NCBI GenBank assembly: GCA_025024175.1
Contig: QCXZ01000138.1
Location: 47,835,092 to 47,899,091, forward strand
Direction of reading: 5' to 3'
Length of the DNA: 64,000 nucleotides
From: Rhyzopertha dominica
Taxonomy: Eukaryota > Arthropoda > Insecta > Coleoptera > Bostrichidae
The position numbers and the translations under genes are program-made. Shown here in pieces: positions 25,001 to 37,105 of this stretch. Below the pieces are notes generated by a model. It was not told the origin of the DNA, searched no databases, and saw only the letters and a program-made list of their open reading frames with translations. The first letter of the stretch is position 1. The number at the start of each line of letters is the position of its first letter.

Positions 25001-27085
25001 TGGTGTAATTATGTGGAATAAGTATCTGCTGTGTAAGACGATGACGAAAGAAAGATGTCTAAACAGCGGGATTAGAACCTCATTTTCAACCCCAGATAAA
25101 AGAGCGCTAAATAGATACAGCAAAAAACGGTAGGATCACCTTGATCCTTGCGTTTCGCGTCTAACTATATATGATTTACATGTAACCTAGAAGACCGTCC
25201 CTACAATGCCACGAACGACATCATCTCAAAACAAATCTCTTGTTAGATCTTAAGTTATTTGTTTCGGCGTTTTCTCGAATTTTATGCGTAATAAGCTCCG
25301 TCTTTTTTATTTAAAAGCATGTTTTTGTCCATTTATGTGATTCAAATTTTTAAAACTTATATATTTTATTCAATTTATTCCCACAATACTTATATTGAGT
25401 TTTTCTAATTCATTTTGAAGTTTTTGTAAGATTTGCTTGTCATCCTAATTCGGTTTTACCTTCCGTGAAAGCTAATTAATTAGAAATTACACACCCGTCG
25501 TATTAAGAACGTAAATGTTTACAATGAACCTCGTAACATAATAAATATTTCTAACCATTATCAGAAAACTTTTAATCGATCAACCGTTCTAAGCCTTGAT
25601 AATAATTAGCAAACAACCTTCACATAATATCAGATTTTAATTACCTATACCCTAAACTAACATTGCAGTAACATAGTCCGTTCATTTTAATGATAATATG
25701 TAATTTTGATGTGTACTGAAGTTGGAGTTTACTTCCGTGAGAAACTAACTAAAACGATACTCTAGTGCTCCGGGATCAAAGGAATACTTAATATTCTCGT
25801 TGGGAAGTTTCTTTTTAATACTTTTCGCATCGGTCTATAAGACCATCGAAGTTTCCTTGCCTTAAAATAATTTATTAGGTCTCTTATAAAAAGTTAACCG
25901 CCGAAGTTCATAAATCAGTTGCATGAGCTTTATAAAGGGAGCTAAATACCCAGCTCCATATTTTATTACATAAATAAACAAGAACCGTTCGATCAAACAC
26001 TTGTTTTACCCGTAGATAATAGTTTACATTGTTTATAGGTTTCAAATTTCTACCTTGTTTTCTGGCTTCCTTGTTCTCACCATCATGACCACCTCATGCA
26101 TCGTTCAAAAGTCACTATGTATTCACAAAGTAATAGTCCTTACACACACGATTTACGAAATAAAAATTATTAATTACTGCTAATTATTAGCCGAACGCCA
26201 CGCGACTTCCACCCAGAGCGCCGAATATGCACTGACCTTCGGCATGTTTTCCGTCCCGGCTCACACTTTTTGCCGCTGTTTCCTTGGTTACAGACAAAAA
26301 AACGCATCGAACACGTGCGTCTTTACCAATATTTAGAAGTTTTTAGTGTAAGAAAGCAAATTTGATACGCGCCTGAGTTGTGCATGTTTGATTGAGCATT
26401 AAGATGGAATTTGTGTACGAGGTGAGGTCGTAAAGTATGTAATGCATTTTGTAAATCTATGAACCCTAAGAAACTTCACTAAGAAGGCGGTAACTCCGTT
26501 TGAGCCCACATTTAGAGGATTTTTTCGGTTTTTACAAACCGAAATTTAATCATACATTGGAAGCAGAAAATTATGCGAAACGATTATATTATATTTGTTT
26601 TAACTGAAAATCAGAGATTTTATGGAAATATTTGATAAATGATTTTGTAATGCAGGATAATGCTAATACTTTACAATTTAAGCAAAAATTAAAAAAAAAT
26701 AAGGAAACATACAAATTTAATTGAAATTGAGGAATAGGATCCTCTGAATATACAAATGTGGACTTTTAAAGCATTTTTACACTGACGTCTTCGAAGAAAC
26801 AAGACGTACTTTTCTGGGCACTAATTGAAACAGAAATTGTAAATAAAACTAACTTTGTATTATATGAAAATATAAAACGCGTTGTGGAAGATCATAATCC
26901 AGTTAGAGAGATAGGAGAAGAAAAAGCAAAATTCAAAATAGTTTCAGTCAACCGGTTTCGTTCGTATATTACAGAACATCTTCCGGACACTAAAACACTC
27001 ATTTTAATTTAATTAAGTTTTGCATTTTATTAATAATTTCTGCTGCACGCCTGGCAATGCAGACATATGTAAATTGAGAGCGATT
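22084..27085. other. Long stretch without recognisable gene
   Basis: A 123-codon ORF at 22590-22961 (+) and short ORFs at 23008-23209 on both strands match nothing I know. At 23914-23926 (minus sense TACAGGGTGTCC) there is a terminus-like motif seen on insect DNA transposons. A run at 26800-26990 (+) is open in pieces but unassigned. Confidence 0.45.
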
Positions 27086-27089
27086 ACTA

Positions 27090-27900
27090 AAAAAATCCTG
27101 GCGAAATGTTGAAAACCAAACGATTGTAAATCTTTAATGTCTATTGGTGGAATTAATATCGCTATACTCCGTATCGTTATTCCAATTAACTTTGTCGTAA
27201 ACATTTAAATACTTCTATTGCAACCGGGGATTTTCCATGTATGGAAAACCGAAAATATCATTCCCCTTCCAAAAGTGTCTTCTCCCCAATCTATTGCTAT
27301 ATTGCCAACCATATCAAAACTTTCTGAGCGCTTAAGTTTTTTACACCAGTTATACCTTCTGTGCAGTAGGGATTTCATTTTGGTGATGATACCACAACAG
27401 CCCTGCTTATGATTATGGACAACTTTTTTGTTGCTATGTATCAGTCCAGATGTGTAATGTTGATGTTTTTAATATGTTGCTGGCTAAGCCGGGTCATTGT
27501 TTAGAAATTATCTGTATGGTAGAAAACAAAGAGTTGTGGTAAATCAATGGTTGCTTTCAGAATTGAGAAACGTTTTGAATAGTGTTCCTTAGGGTAGCAT
27601 TTTCGATAACATCTTGTTCTCCTTGTATACCTTTGATAGGTAAATCCTGATAAGACTGTGGCCTTTTGTTTTGGTAACTGGAAATGTCAGGACTTCATTT
27701 GCAAAAATTTTACTGTATTGGTTAACGATATTTTTAAATGGGTGTACGAGGCAAATACTATATGTGTTATACTGGACAATAAATTGAATTTCGATCACCA
27801 GTGTTCCAATATTTACCGAAACCCGATACTTGAATTAAAACGAATCTATATCTTAAAAGACCCGTTAGATGAACAATTGCAAATTGCAACTAATTAAATG
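27090..27900 (+). mobile_element. LINE RT relic with internal deletion (YADDTQLY type)
   Basis: 27218-27412 reads PGIFHVWKTENIIPLPKV and IAILPTISKLSERL, the N-terminal RT block. TTALLMIMDNFF follows at about 27390. A damaged VP.GSIFDNILFSLYT is at about 27588-27640. The catalytic palm segment is deleted, and 27650-27895 resumes with NPDKTVAFCFGN, ICVILDNKLNFDHQC and LKRIYILKDPLDEQL, the post-palm region. Weaker matches run back to about 27090. Broken and inactive. Confidence 0.8.
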
Positions 27901-27904
27901 ATAA

Positions 27905-29120
27905 TGTATCTGAATCAGAAATCGTATCTCGTATCATTTGGAACTTTTGTGAGAACGTCTGGAGGGTGCGTTTTATAGCATTACTGAGTTTTTTAACGTA
28001 TTGCATACGTACCCTCTTGTTAGTACGTATTATTCTGTGTTTTATGTATCTATGCGAATATCAGATAAAGGCAAGAGCTTTTTCGCACAAGAGGAAGCTT
28101 GAATTAACATTTAAAGAGCACCACACTTATGAAACTACTAAATCTTGTACCCTCACTTAAATTTTGAACCTTTGCAAATGATGTGTCATTTATTGAGATG
28201 CGGAAGATAAAAGATAAAAAGGACATGTAGCCATATTAAACCCAAACCTTTTAATCTAGTTCCCTTATACTTTCGAAACTGTTCAGGGTCGGAAGCTTAA
28301 GAACAAAATTTTGTCTGGGCCCTCGGGGAATAACTTGCGTAATCAAGACCTTATTTCTCGGTTTCAAATGACGCTTTCCCGAAAAGGTTTGCTCCTTGAC
28401 GAACAAACACTTACGATCCATTTCGTCGTCAGCTTTCCCTAATTGGCATAACAACGAGGTATCACATTAATTCAGCTAATGAAAATTGATTACCTCCATA
28501 ACGTTAGAGAGAAGTTTAAATCACCTAGCTGAAGCTAATCAAGGAGGAGGGTAATTATTAAGCGGTAGTTTATAAGGTTAGTTGTGGCCTTGCGGTCTGA
28601 CGGCTTCAGTAAAAATTTGAATAATGTCAGAAAGTACAGCGCCGGTGTCAAGGGTTGTTGGCGTGGGGTGTGTGAGGATAAACACCAAAGTGCCTGTGGG
28701 ATAATGAAGTCTTAGAGGGAACTCGAACGAGACTGGCATCCCTTAATTTCAGTACCTACGGTGAAGATTGTTTAAATGAAGTTTAGTATTAAGCATTCAG
28801 GTTATGCGTTGCCAGAGCAACGAAGTAATGAGTGAAAATTACCAATATGTTAAAAGTATTCGTTATTTTTGAGACATCGCTATAGTCAGTGCAAGAAAAA
28901 TAGTTTGCAGCTACCTTTTAAACGTTCCAATTTACACGGCTTTCCATGGCAGTTAGTATGAAAAAAGAGCTTTTCTTCTGTAATTTTATCGTTTCCTGAA
29001 ATATAATCGAGTAAGACATGTTTTAAAGGTAACAAAAGTAATTATTATAGACGTCTATCTGCTTTCTATATGAGAAGTGCAAAATGTTTATTAGTCTGTA
29101 TTTGCAGCTACATAGTTAAT
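27905..29120. other. No recognisable gene
   Basis: Short ORFs 27966-28160 (+) and 28251-28454 (-) are unassigned. The first could be a very decayed continuation of the LINE just upstream. Confidence 0.45.
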
Positions 29121-29129
29121 GGTATCTCT

Positions 29130-29700
29130 GAATTATCAAATTGAAATCTTTTAATTCTTTGTTCATGGCTTACGTCAATAGTATTTTGAACTATGCTTCT
29201 GTTATTTGGAATCCCCAATATATTGTGTACACTAATAGCCTTGAATGGATTAAAAAAATCCTTAGATTTACCGCTTATAAACTTCGTCTGGATCTGCAGA
29301 GCGCTGATCTTATTCGTGATTTGTGAACACTTTCGTATGCTGGCTCAGGAACAGCAGTTTTGCAGATCTCCGTTATCTGCACAGCATTAGTAATGGTGTA
29401 GTGGACTCGACAGTTATTTTGAAGATGCTGAATATTTCGTTGCCTTCTGTATATAACACTTAAGTCTCATAATTTGTTTTATGTACCAGTACATTTCAGT
29501 AATGCGTATGCAAACTCCCCACTTCTTAGAAGTATTAAGTCCTGCAATTCATTAAGCAGGCTAACTAATCCATCACTTGAAGTTGATATATCTAGTGATT
29601 CTGTATACTCATTTCGGAAAAAAAATTTAAAGTGCTCCACCAATAAATTCTTGCTTTTCCTTTCGTATTTTGATAGTTTACTTCTTACATAATGTTATAT
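29130..29700 (+). mobile_element. LINE ORF2 C-terminus relic (TDFSKAFD/KDLGV type)
   Basis: 29160-29270 reads VNSILNYASVIWNPQY and EWIKKILRF, the standard block R..LEYAS..W.P.....IE..Q..FLRF after the RT palm. 29474-29692 reads FSNAYANSPLLRSIKSCNSLS and VDISSDSVYSFRKK, matching the C-terminal YG..SP..R....N.......DI......FK. Only the C-terminal end is present, consistent with 5' truncation, with an internal deletion around 29330-29470. Confidence 0.8.
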
Positions 29701-30384
29701 TCATAAATTAGGTGTTAATTTGGAATAAGACATAGGTATTAATTTTACATTTTAATAGATTCTATTTTGCGGTGTGATTTATTCTATACTATGTTAATTT
29801 CATTATTGAATAAGTTGTAATTACTGTTTTAGGTTCGTCATGTTTGTGCTTTCTGCAGCTCAAAATTCATCAGTATGCCGATTTTGAGCGAAAAATAATT
29901 TCCACAGAAAATTGAAAAAGAGCAAAGGCTAACAACCCCTCTGTTGTTTTTTCACCTTGAAACTTGATGGTCTTCGATTACGCTAATTTGATGTTCATTT
30001 ACTAATGTGTTTATGCAGTTGTGCTAAAACTTGTAGCGGTAAATACGCAATAAGCATCATTTTTCCCTGAATACGTAATTATGTTTCGGTCAGGAATTAA
30101 AAAGCAAAAAAATTCGGTTATGATATATTTCAAAGAAGAAATTGCACTGGTAGTGTTCAATTAGTGAGTTTGATTGCTACAACTTTTTTGCAGTAACGTC
30201 CCTCTATTGTCGTTCTGGCGTTCAGATGTTATACAAAATGAAGTAATGTGTACCTATGTAACGAACACGAATGCAAAAATAACGAATAGAAAGTAACGAT
30301 TACTTTTAGGAAAATAATGAGTGGTAACAAAGTAATCATACTTTACAACCATAATTCAAGTAGTAAAAAGAAGAGGAGCCAGCA

Positions 30385-31090
30385 AGAATAATAATAAATA
30401 ACTTTATTGCCACCATTTCACAATTCTATATACAATTTTTCAGTACTTGACTGATGAGTCTTCCACCCTAGGCCTACTAATCTAACCTAAGATAAGATAA
30501 GATAAGATAAAATATAGAAAAGAAATAAAATAAGAAAAAAAGAAAGACAGAAAGGTATTCGGTCTGAACTGTGAATGTGGAATATATCCACATTCATACC
30601 AAACACCAATACACATGATTTAGTATAGTTAATACGCCAATTATTCGTAAAGCAAAGGTATGGATGGCTTGAAGGTCATTATTTACAACTATTTTAGCAG
30701 AAAGGGCATCTTCAGGTTTAAATGAATAGTATACCTGTGTGTCGGCATATGCATGTATGGAACAATATTTTATAAATCTTTAGACAGATAGGTTAAAAAT
30801 AGTAACAAGGCTTCATTAGAAGGACCAAAGGATTCAGTCACTTTATTACATTATTGCATGGCTAATGATACAAAAGCTTTGCTGAAATCGAGAAGAACCA
30901 TAACGTTTGCATCTCCCTTATCGCGAGCCCCCAAAATATCATCTATAACCTTGAACAGGGCAGTGGTACAACTATACCGTAATCGAAAACCTGATTGTGT
31001 GGCGGGTAAAATGTGATGATTTTCCAGAAAATTTGGATATTGTGTTTGCAGCATTTTTTCTAAAATTTTTGACATGTAGGTAGTAAGCTA
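30385..31090 (-). mobile_element. LINE RT relic with 3' end (YADDTQLY type)
   Basis: 30851-31075 (-) reads SKILEKMLQ, ILPATQSGFRLRYSCTTAL, then MVLLDFSKAF. After a deletion, 30640-30770 gives HAYADTQVYYSF, with one residue of the YADD box lost. The 3' UTR follows, ending in AATAAAG and ATT repeats at about 30388-30410. It is the same family and the same type of tail as the element ending at 18711. The 3' UTR contains a short GATAA-type microsatellite. Confidence 0.86.
30489..30512. repeat. (GATAA)n microsatellite
   Basis: About four and a half perfect GATAA pentamers, inside the 3' UTR of the minus-strand LINE. Confidence 0.93.
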
Positions 31091-31094
31091 ATAG

Positions 31095-32025
31095 GCCTGA
31101 GATTTTTGAATTCTATATTCTTGGTAACCGCATTACAATCGCATGCTTCCACTGGTCAGGTCAGGTCATCAACGATACAAATATTTACTATATGAGTCGG
31201 AAATTGCAATATGTAGGGACAAGAAAGCTTGATCATCTGGAGGGCTTATATTATAGCTATGATCTTGCAGGGTAGGATGCTCGTATTTTCTACATTTCAA
31301 AGTTCTGCAAACCTTAGTATCACATGAACGCACTTCATAGCCGCACCTTACTTGGTATTTTTTCCAATAATACAATGCTTTGATGTAATAACGCTGCCTG
31401 TCACTTACGCACGCGAACAATCTTACAAAGTAGCAAACTTTTCTAAGGTTTCACTAGCATTAAGTGCCCTATTCATGAACTGATTGCTTTGGGAGAGTGT
31501 CTGAATCAAAATCGATCCGTTTCCTTCTCCACGTGTAATTAAAGATAAGGCCAAGCCTAGTTTAGGCCCTGTGCGATATTTGTTCGTCAGATGAATGTTA
31601 TAATTATAACTTTAGCAATCTCAGGCTCACGTATTCGTGTTTATGGGTTGTAAAATGGAATGGAAACATCAACCCTCCTCGGGAAAATTACCTGGAATTC
31701 CGGATGGGCTAATTAATTTTACGGAGAGGAAAAATTGTTTCTTGTCTGCCTGAATAAAACGCAGCACCTTCTCTTGTTTCCTGTTGTATGTTATATACAA
31801 AAACTGTTCTTGTTGGTTTGGCATACTTGTAGAAAATACGGAAAGATAGTTATGCTTGTAATTTACAAATAGCGCAATTTAGCTTCTATTAACGACTGAC
31901 ACAAACTTCATGTCGCAATCTTTTTCTAATTTTACAAGTTAATTTTGCAGCGGCATAATAATTTCTTAACTTTCTCGTGGCACAAACTAAATAGACAGTT
32001 TTATTGGTGATCCCTTTTGTAACTG
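31095..32025. other. No recognisable gene
   Basis: ORF 31169-31420 (-), 83 codons, is unassigned. 31157-31172 has three overlapping GGTCA units. Nothing else seen. Confidence 0.5.
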
Positions 32026-32029
32026 TTTT

Positions 32030-32180
32030 GCTTTATTGATGATGACAAGGATACTGCTTTAGTTTTATTGGATTATTCTAAATCCTTTGATGCGTTCGGT
32101 CAGTTATGACCTACTGCTTGCAATTTTGCGTTTTATAGACTTCTCTAGACAAGCAATTTTAGGTCATACTAGGCTATTTG
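32030..32180 (+). mobile_element. Short LINE RT fragment (YADDTQLY type)
   Basis: The + strand reads DDDKDTALVLLDYSKSFD (about 32037-32093), matching the LLDYSKAFD block, and after a frameshift LLLAILRFIDFSRQAILG. It is opposite in orientation to the larger copy at 32.6-33.6 kb, so it is a separate fragment. Confidence 0.75.
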
Positions 32181-32599
32181 TATGATGTGTTTGTTTTTGT
32201 TACTTCTTTTGTTTTGTTTATATTTTTGTGTTAGTTTATGATTCCCCCTTTTAAATCTCTGTCTTGTCATTTGTTTTATATGTTTAATAATTTCCTTGCA
32301 GTTAAATTTTACAACTACTTTACAGCAACAACAAATCAATGTGGTTCTACCACTGACTATACTTGAACAATTCTCAGATCCCCTGGCCTTTTTAAGTATT
32401 TAAGTAAATTCAAGTCTAGCCTGATTTGCTACGGTATACAAGTGTACTTTTTATAGTTAAAGATAAGATTTATAAAATATATTTACTATGTAAAGACCGG
32501 AGCTTTTCCTGCGGTTTTTCTCCAGTCTATTGTAAGCACTCAGTAGCTTTTTGGGGCAGGATATATTACTTATATGTTACACCGAATTATGTCTTTTTG

Positions 32600-33561
32600 T
32601 TTACCTTTCTTTTACAGAGCGACGTATCCAACTAATTCAAACACAACGTAACTTTTGGATCCTACTAAATACTTGGAATTCACAATTATAAAGTAACTTA
32701 CTCATAGATGGAGTACAGAGCCCTCAAGTCATAATAAGCACGATGACTGCAACTAATAACATGTTGTCTAAATCTAAACGACTTGTCCAAAACAAGCGTA
32801 GTCAGATATAAGCATCTCATTATTGTTTAGCAAAAGTTTTATATGATGTTTTACAGTTTTACGCTTATTTTTATTACCGAACAAAAGAACACCGGTCTTC
32901 TTAGCGTTTAATGACACGCTGTGATCAGTGGCGCTCCTGTAAATGGATGTCAAGCCATTGTTAACCTGCTGCACCGCAATACCTACATCGCTATCATTAA
33001 ATGAATAATACAGCTGCGTATCATCCGCGTACATATGAATGTTACAATATTTTATAGAACTACACAAGTTACAAGTGTATAGTGTAAACAAGAGCGGTCC
33101 CAAGATGGAACCCTGGGGTACTACGCAATTCGAGGAAAGTGGTGACGACAAGCTGTCACCTATCATTACTATTTGCTTTCTATTTGAAATATAGCTTTTA
33201 AGCATTAGAACGACGTTCCTGCTTAAACCAACAAAGCTCAAAACTGTCATTAATATATTATGATCAATAGAATCATAAGCTTTGCTGTAGTCCAACAAAA
33301 TCAATGCTGTTAGCAAGCATTATCAGTAAGGCGCATGATATCCGTAATGTGAATTAGTGCTGTTGTACAGCTATGAGGCTGCCTAAAGCCAGACTGATGA
33401 GCAGGCAATATATCGCGAGCTAACAAGTATTCTAGCAACTGACAATTCATCACAAATTCCAATAGTTTTGACGGGGAGAATACTTATAGGTCTTAGATCT
33501 TTAAGTCTGTTACATTGGTAGGTTTAGGCAGTGGCACCACATAGGCAATTTTCCACTATTC
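32600..33561 (-). mobile_element. LINE RT relic with snap-back 5' end (YADDTQLY type)
   Basis: Sense order on the minus strand: FPE.WKIAYVVPLPKPTN (about 33500-33555), LRPISILPVK, ILPAHQSGFRQPHSCTTALI (about 33350-33410), then a 180-codon frame 32774-33316 with LILLDYSKAYDSIDHNIL, a [11 protein letters not shown] box, [13 protein letters not shown] with YADD intact, and SLNAKKTGVLLFG. Below 32774 a shifted frame gives SFRFRQHVISC and LRALYSIYE. The 5' end falls exactly at a 28-bp hairpin (33528-33589). Inactive because of frameshifts and truncation. Confidence 0.9.
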
Positions 33562-33589
33562 TGGAAAATTGCCTACGTGGTGTCACTGC
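33528..33589. repeat. Hairpin: 28-bp inverted repeat with 6-nt loop
   Basis: Arms 33528-33555 and 33562-33589 are complementary at 26 of 28 positions, with a 6-base loop at 33556-33561. The inner arm is LINE RT coding sequence (WKIAYVV). The outer arm is its inverted copy and ends the LINE homology. Confidence 0.93.
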
Positions 33590-33599
33590 TTAAATATGT

Positions 33600-35250
33600 A
33601 AGGTATTCTTTATCGATAAAATGATTATATGCATATTGAAAAATAAGATTATTGAGATAGCACAGATAACCAAGTAGTTGATAGAAACACCACAGTTGCC
33701 AAATGAAAGCAAAAACATAACAGCAACGTTTAAACGTCTTTCATCAAGACTAACGCACTGGAGAATCTATGGAACCAACAACAATTGCAGAGTGCAGTCT
33801 TAACACCAAACGATTACTTATCTCCAACCCCGCAATTACGCAACTTAGACAAACCCTCACACAAAGCCTCGAGCGCCTCTTGCAACATAAAGTGAGACGA
33901 TTGCACACATTGGATTCAAAGCGTCTTAAACAATGGGCCGGTTGTAAAGTTGGGCGTGCCAACACAAACACACAATGGACTCTCCGCTGAAGCTGTAACC
34001 GAGACTACATTGCTCCCTTTTTGCTGTATTTGTAGCGTTTTGGATCACGGCACGGCTTCCCACTTGTGTGCGGAAGATGTTTCTGAAGGCACGTTAATTA
34101 GCTGAGAGGGATGACGTGAGGTCAAGTTTTGCTCGCGGATGTTATTAGGATACTGTTTGTGTTAATTTAGGGCGATACTTGGATGGAGTTTGAATAAGTT
34201 TCATAAGAAGCAGGAGGGATGAAGTTGCGTGACGTATACTGCATTGTAATCAGCAAATTATTTTTTACAGTTAATTACACCCGTCAAAGCTTTAGTAGTA
34301 AACTGACAGCCGAAGTTTCCTGTTTGTTTAAAATTAAAAAATACGTAGTTATACAGAGCAACAAAGTGTAGATACCAAATAACTGAGTACACACAAACAA
34401 TTCTCTGTTTTCAAAACAGATCCAGTAATAATAAACCATAATAACAAACATCTCAAAACAAAATAGGCATCTGTCGTNATAGNTCTTTCGTTTTTTTGAA
34501 CATCACATGAGTAGNATACCTCTTTCAGAANCTTACGACTTAGTCCACATAACCACAACAACTCAATTTTAAAAGGTAAACTTTTTTTAAGTGAGAATCG
34601 CTTATTATGTGTTAACGAAGCTGCAAGACTATTTCAGATCTTCTTAGTTAGTTCATACAGAGAGTATGTATTTTATAAGGCTAAAACAAAAGCGATTTTA
34701 TAATGATTTATGTTTGATTTTAAAGCTATTCCCCTTAGTATTTTATTACAAGGATGATGGATGGCGCTTATATTTAGTGGAAGACATTACCAAACAAAGA
34801 GGTTTATTGAAGTGGAGAGCGTAACCATTGCATACATTGAAATCTGCACTACGCGAAACGTACAATTCGCGCCATATTTTATATGTTAGGAGCAGAAATA
34901 ATAATAGTTCGGTAATACTGATGTGTGATGGTAGATAACAACCACCTTGCTCCAAGTGTTTTGGTATTGGCCACTCAACTCCTTATATTTTTCCTTGCAA
35001 TAAACTTGTACACCTTATAATCGTTAAGTCAGCTTAATAATATAGTAAATACTCAAATACATTACTTATTTACATTATTATAGAGATATAAAGCCATAAA
35101 CAGCAGATTTGTCTCCTCTTTTAACCATCTGTAGTGTTATATTGGTGACTAGCGGCTTCTAGCTGACAACTACGGAAGTAAGGAATGATACAAAGTTTTA
35201 AATTGTACAATTCAATTGTTTTCTTAAGACGTGCTTTCCAAATACCTATA
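33600..35250. other. No recognisable gene
   Basis: 33750-33990 is open on both strands and GC-richer, with no family recognised. Scattered ambiguous bases lie at 34477-34532. Nothing else seen. Confidence 0.45.
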
Positions 35251-35254
35251 TGAA

Positions 35255-35575
35255 AACTTTCAAATGTATGTCTAGTTTATAAGAAGGGAGACAAGCATAC
35301 CATTACAAATTTTAGACCAATAACACCAACACCTGTAATTTTAGAAAATCTTTCAAAATGCTTCTTGGTGGTACTGGTATTTAAGCACGGGTCATGCTCT
35401 GAACAACAGGTATATATAATATTTTGCAATATCTTTCCCAGTGGGACACAAGCCGATGTAATATATACCGACTTTTCCAAAATATTTGACTGAATTGACC
35501 ATAGCTTGTTTTTAATAAAACTGTTAATTATAATATCTAAACTTAAGCTTTCTAGTCCTCGGCGGGATGACATTT
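35255..35575 (+). mobile_element. LINE RT N-terminal relic (TDFSKAFD type)
   Basis: The + strand reads LYKKGDKHTITNFRPIT (about 35275-35325), ILENLSKCF, and then ADVIYTDFSKIFD (about 35452-35490), followed after a stop by IDHSLFLIKL. These are the N-terminal RT blocks K.GD....NYRPIS and VDVIYTDFSKAFD..DH..LL.KL. It breaks off near 35575, where a LINE of the other family begins. Confidence 0.8.
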
Positions 35576-35579
35576 ATGA

Positions 35580-37105
35580 GAAGATGATCAATTTTTGCTT
35601 GCCAAAACTTGCTCCTCATATCACACATAGCTAATTGTTGCCTCGAAAGCGGTTACTTCTCAATATCATGGAAAACCTCCGTTATTATCCCCATTCCAAA
35701 AATAAACCATCCTGTTAACTTTAGTGACCTTTGTCCCATAAGTTTAGTACCTACATTTGTGAAAATTATTGAGAAAGTTGTATATCTGCAACTTTACAAT
35801 TACGCGTTTAGAGAATAATATAATTTCACCGTTTCAATCAGATTCTCAGAAAAATCAAAGCACTGCCACGGTATTGTTGAAAGTCCTGGACGATATAATA
35901 AGAGAGCATGATACTTGCAACTGCACGGCTCTCATTTTAGTTGGTTTTTCTAAAGCGTTTAATACAATCGATCATGAGCTATTGTGTGCCAAATTGTCTC
36001 ACATTAGACTTAATGCAATCGCATATAGATTTTTTGTGTCTTACTTCAAAGACCGCTTACAAATAGTTCTAGTTAATGGTCTTCTTTCTGATAAAGTGCC
36101 TGTTACTAGTGGTGTGCCCCAAGGATCAGTACTGGGACCCCTTCTATATTTAATCTATACTTCTGATATATCTTGCCGTATTAAATTTTCAAATATTCTA
36201 GGATATACTGATGACACTCAACTGTACATATCCTTTAAGATGTGCGACACAACTAGCGCATGCGAGCAGCTTAATTGCGATCTCGACTCTATCTCTAAAT
36301 ACAGCACAGACCACAATCTTAAACTAAATGCTGATAAATATAAGGTCATGTGCTTTGCGCCTGCTGTAATATCTCAGTTGTTTAAATCACAAATGAGTAT
36401 AGCTATTGATCCATATATGATCTGAAGTTAAGAACCTTGCTTTAATCTGCGACGAGGACCTCCGCTTTGACACCCACGTCTTTTTACTCATTAGAAAATG
36501 TTATTTCATTCTCAAATTGCTATACAGTAGCATGGATACAATTAACTTCAAAACTAGCAAAAAGCTTGCAGAAACCCAAGTCCTGTGATTGCTTAACTAT
36601 GGTAGTTTTCTTTCCATGTTTAAACTAAGAAAGTTTGATCATGTTTCTGCCAAGATCAATGAACTTAAGTGGCTGAAAATGTCTAATGTCTACCGCTTAC
36701 AGTTACTTTCCCTGGTACATAGAGTACTACTTACCTATTCTTCGTCCTAGCTAAGAGAAAAATTGAAATTTAGAAGTAGTGGTGACCAGCTTGGATTGCA
36801 CTTCACTTCCTCGTCACTCGATATGCCTAAATATTGTACGTCATTATTTTTCATGTTCTTTACGTATAACGCTGTAACATTACATAACCGCTTTTGTCAG
36901 GACTTACTGCTTTTCAATATCAGCAGCTTCCGTAAAGTTATCAAGAATATACTTGTTGAGCTGCAATAGTTTTTACGTTTATGATTGATAGGTTCTTTTT
37001 TGTTATCATACCTTTAAGTTTACACATTTCTGTACACAGGTTAAGTAAAATATCTATGCTAGCCTGTGTATATGATTATTCAATAAATCCCTATTATTAA
37101 TTTTG
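35580..37105 (+). mobile_element. Nearly complete LINE RT to 3' end (YTDD variant)
   Basis: The longest RT relic. Blocks in order: ISHIANCCLESGYF..SWKTSVIIPIPK (35609-35700), FSDLCPISLVP, a frameshift at about 35810, then ATVLLKVLDDII, LVGFSKAFNTIDHELL, TSGVPQGSVLGPLLYLIYT (about 36103-36165), ILGYTDDTQLYISF (36198-36239), LKLNADKYKVMCF, KNLALICDEDLRFDTHV (about 36430-36480), a run through the connection region and a C-terminus ending at TAG 36967-36969. The 3' UTR ends with AATAAA and an ATT repeat near 37082-37100. The second residue of the catalytic YADD is T. Stops at several places make it inactive. Confidence 0.9.

Noticed and set aside
30451..30458. CTGATGAG in a LINE 3' UTR
   Set aside because: No GAAA box and no pairing stems follow.
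33394..33401. CTGATGAG as a hammerhead core
   Set aside because: It lies in LINE RT coding sequence on the other strand (HQSGF region) and has no GAAA box or stem II at the right distance.
33750..33990. ORFs open on both strands as a gene
   Set aside because: No recognised domain, no splice context, and mutual shadowing of the two frames.
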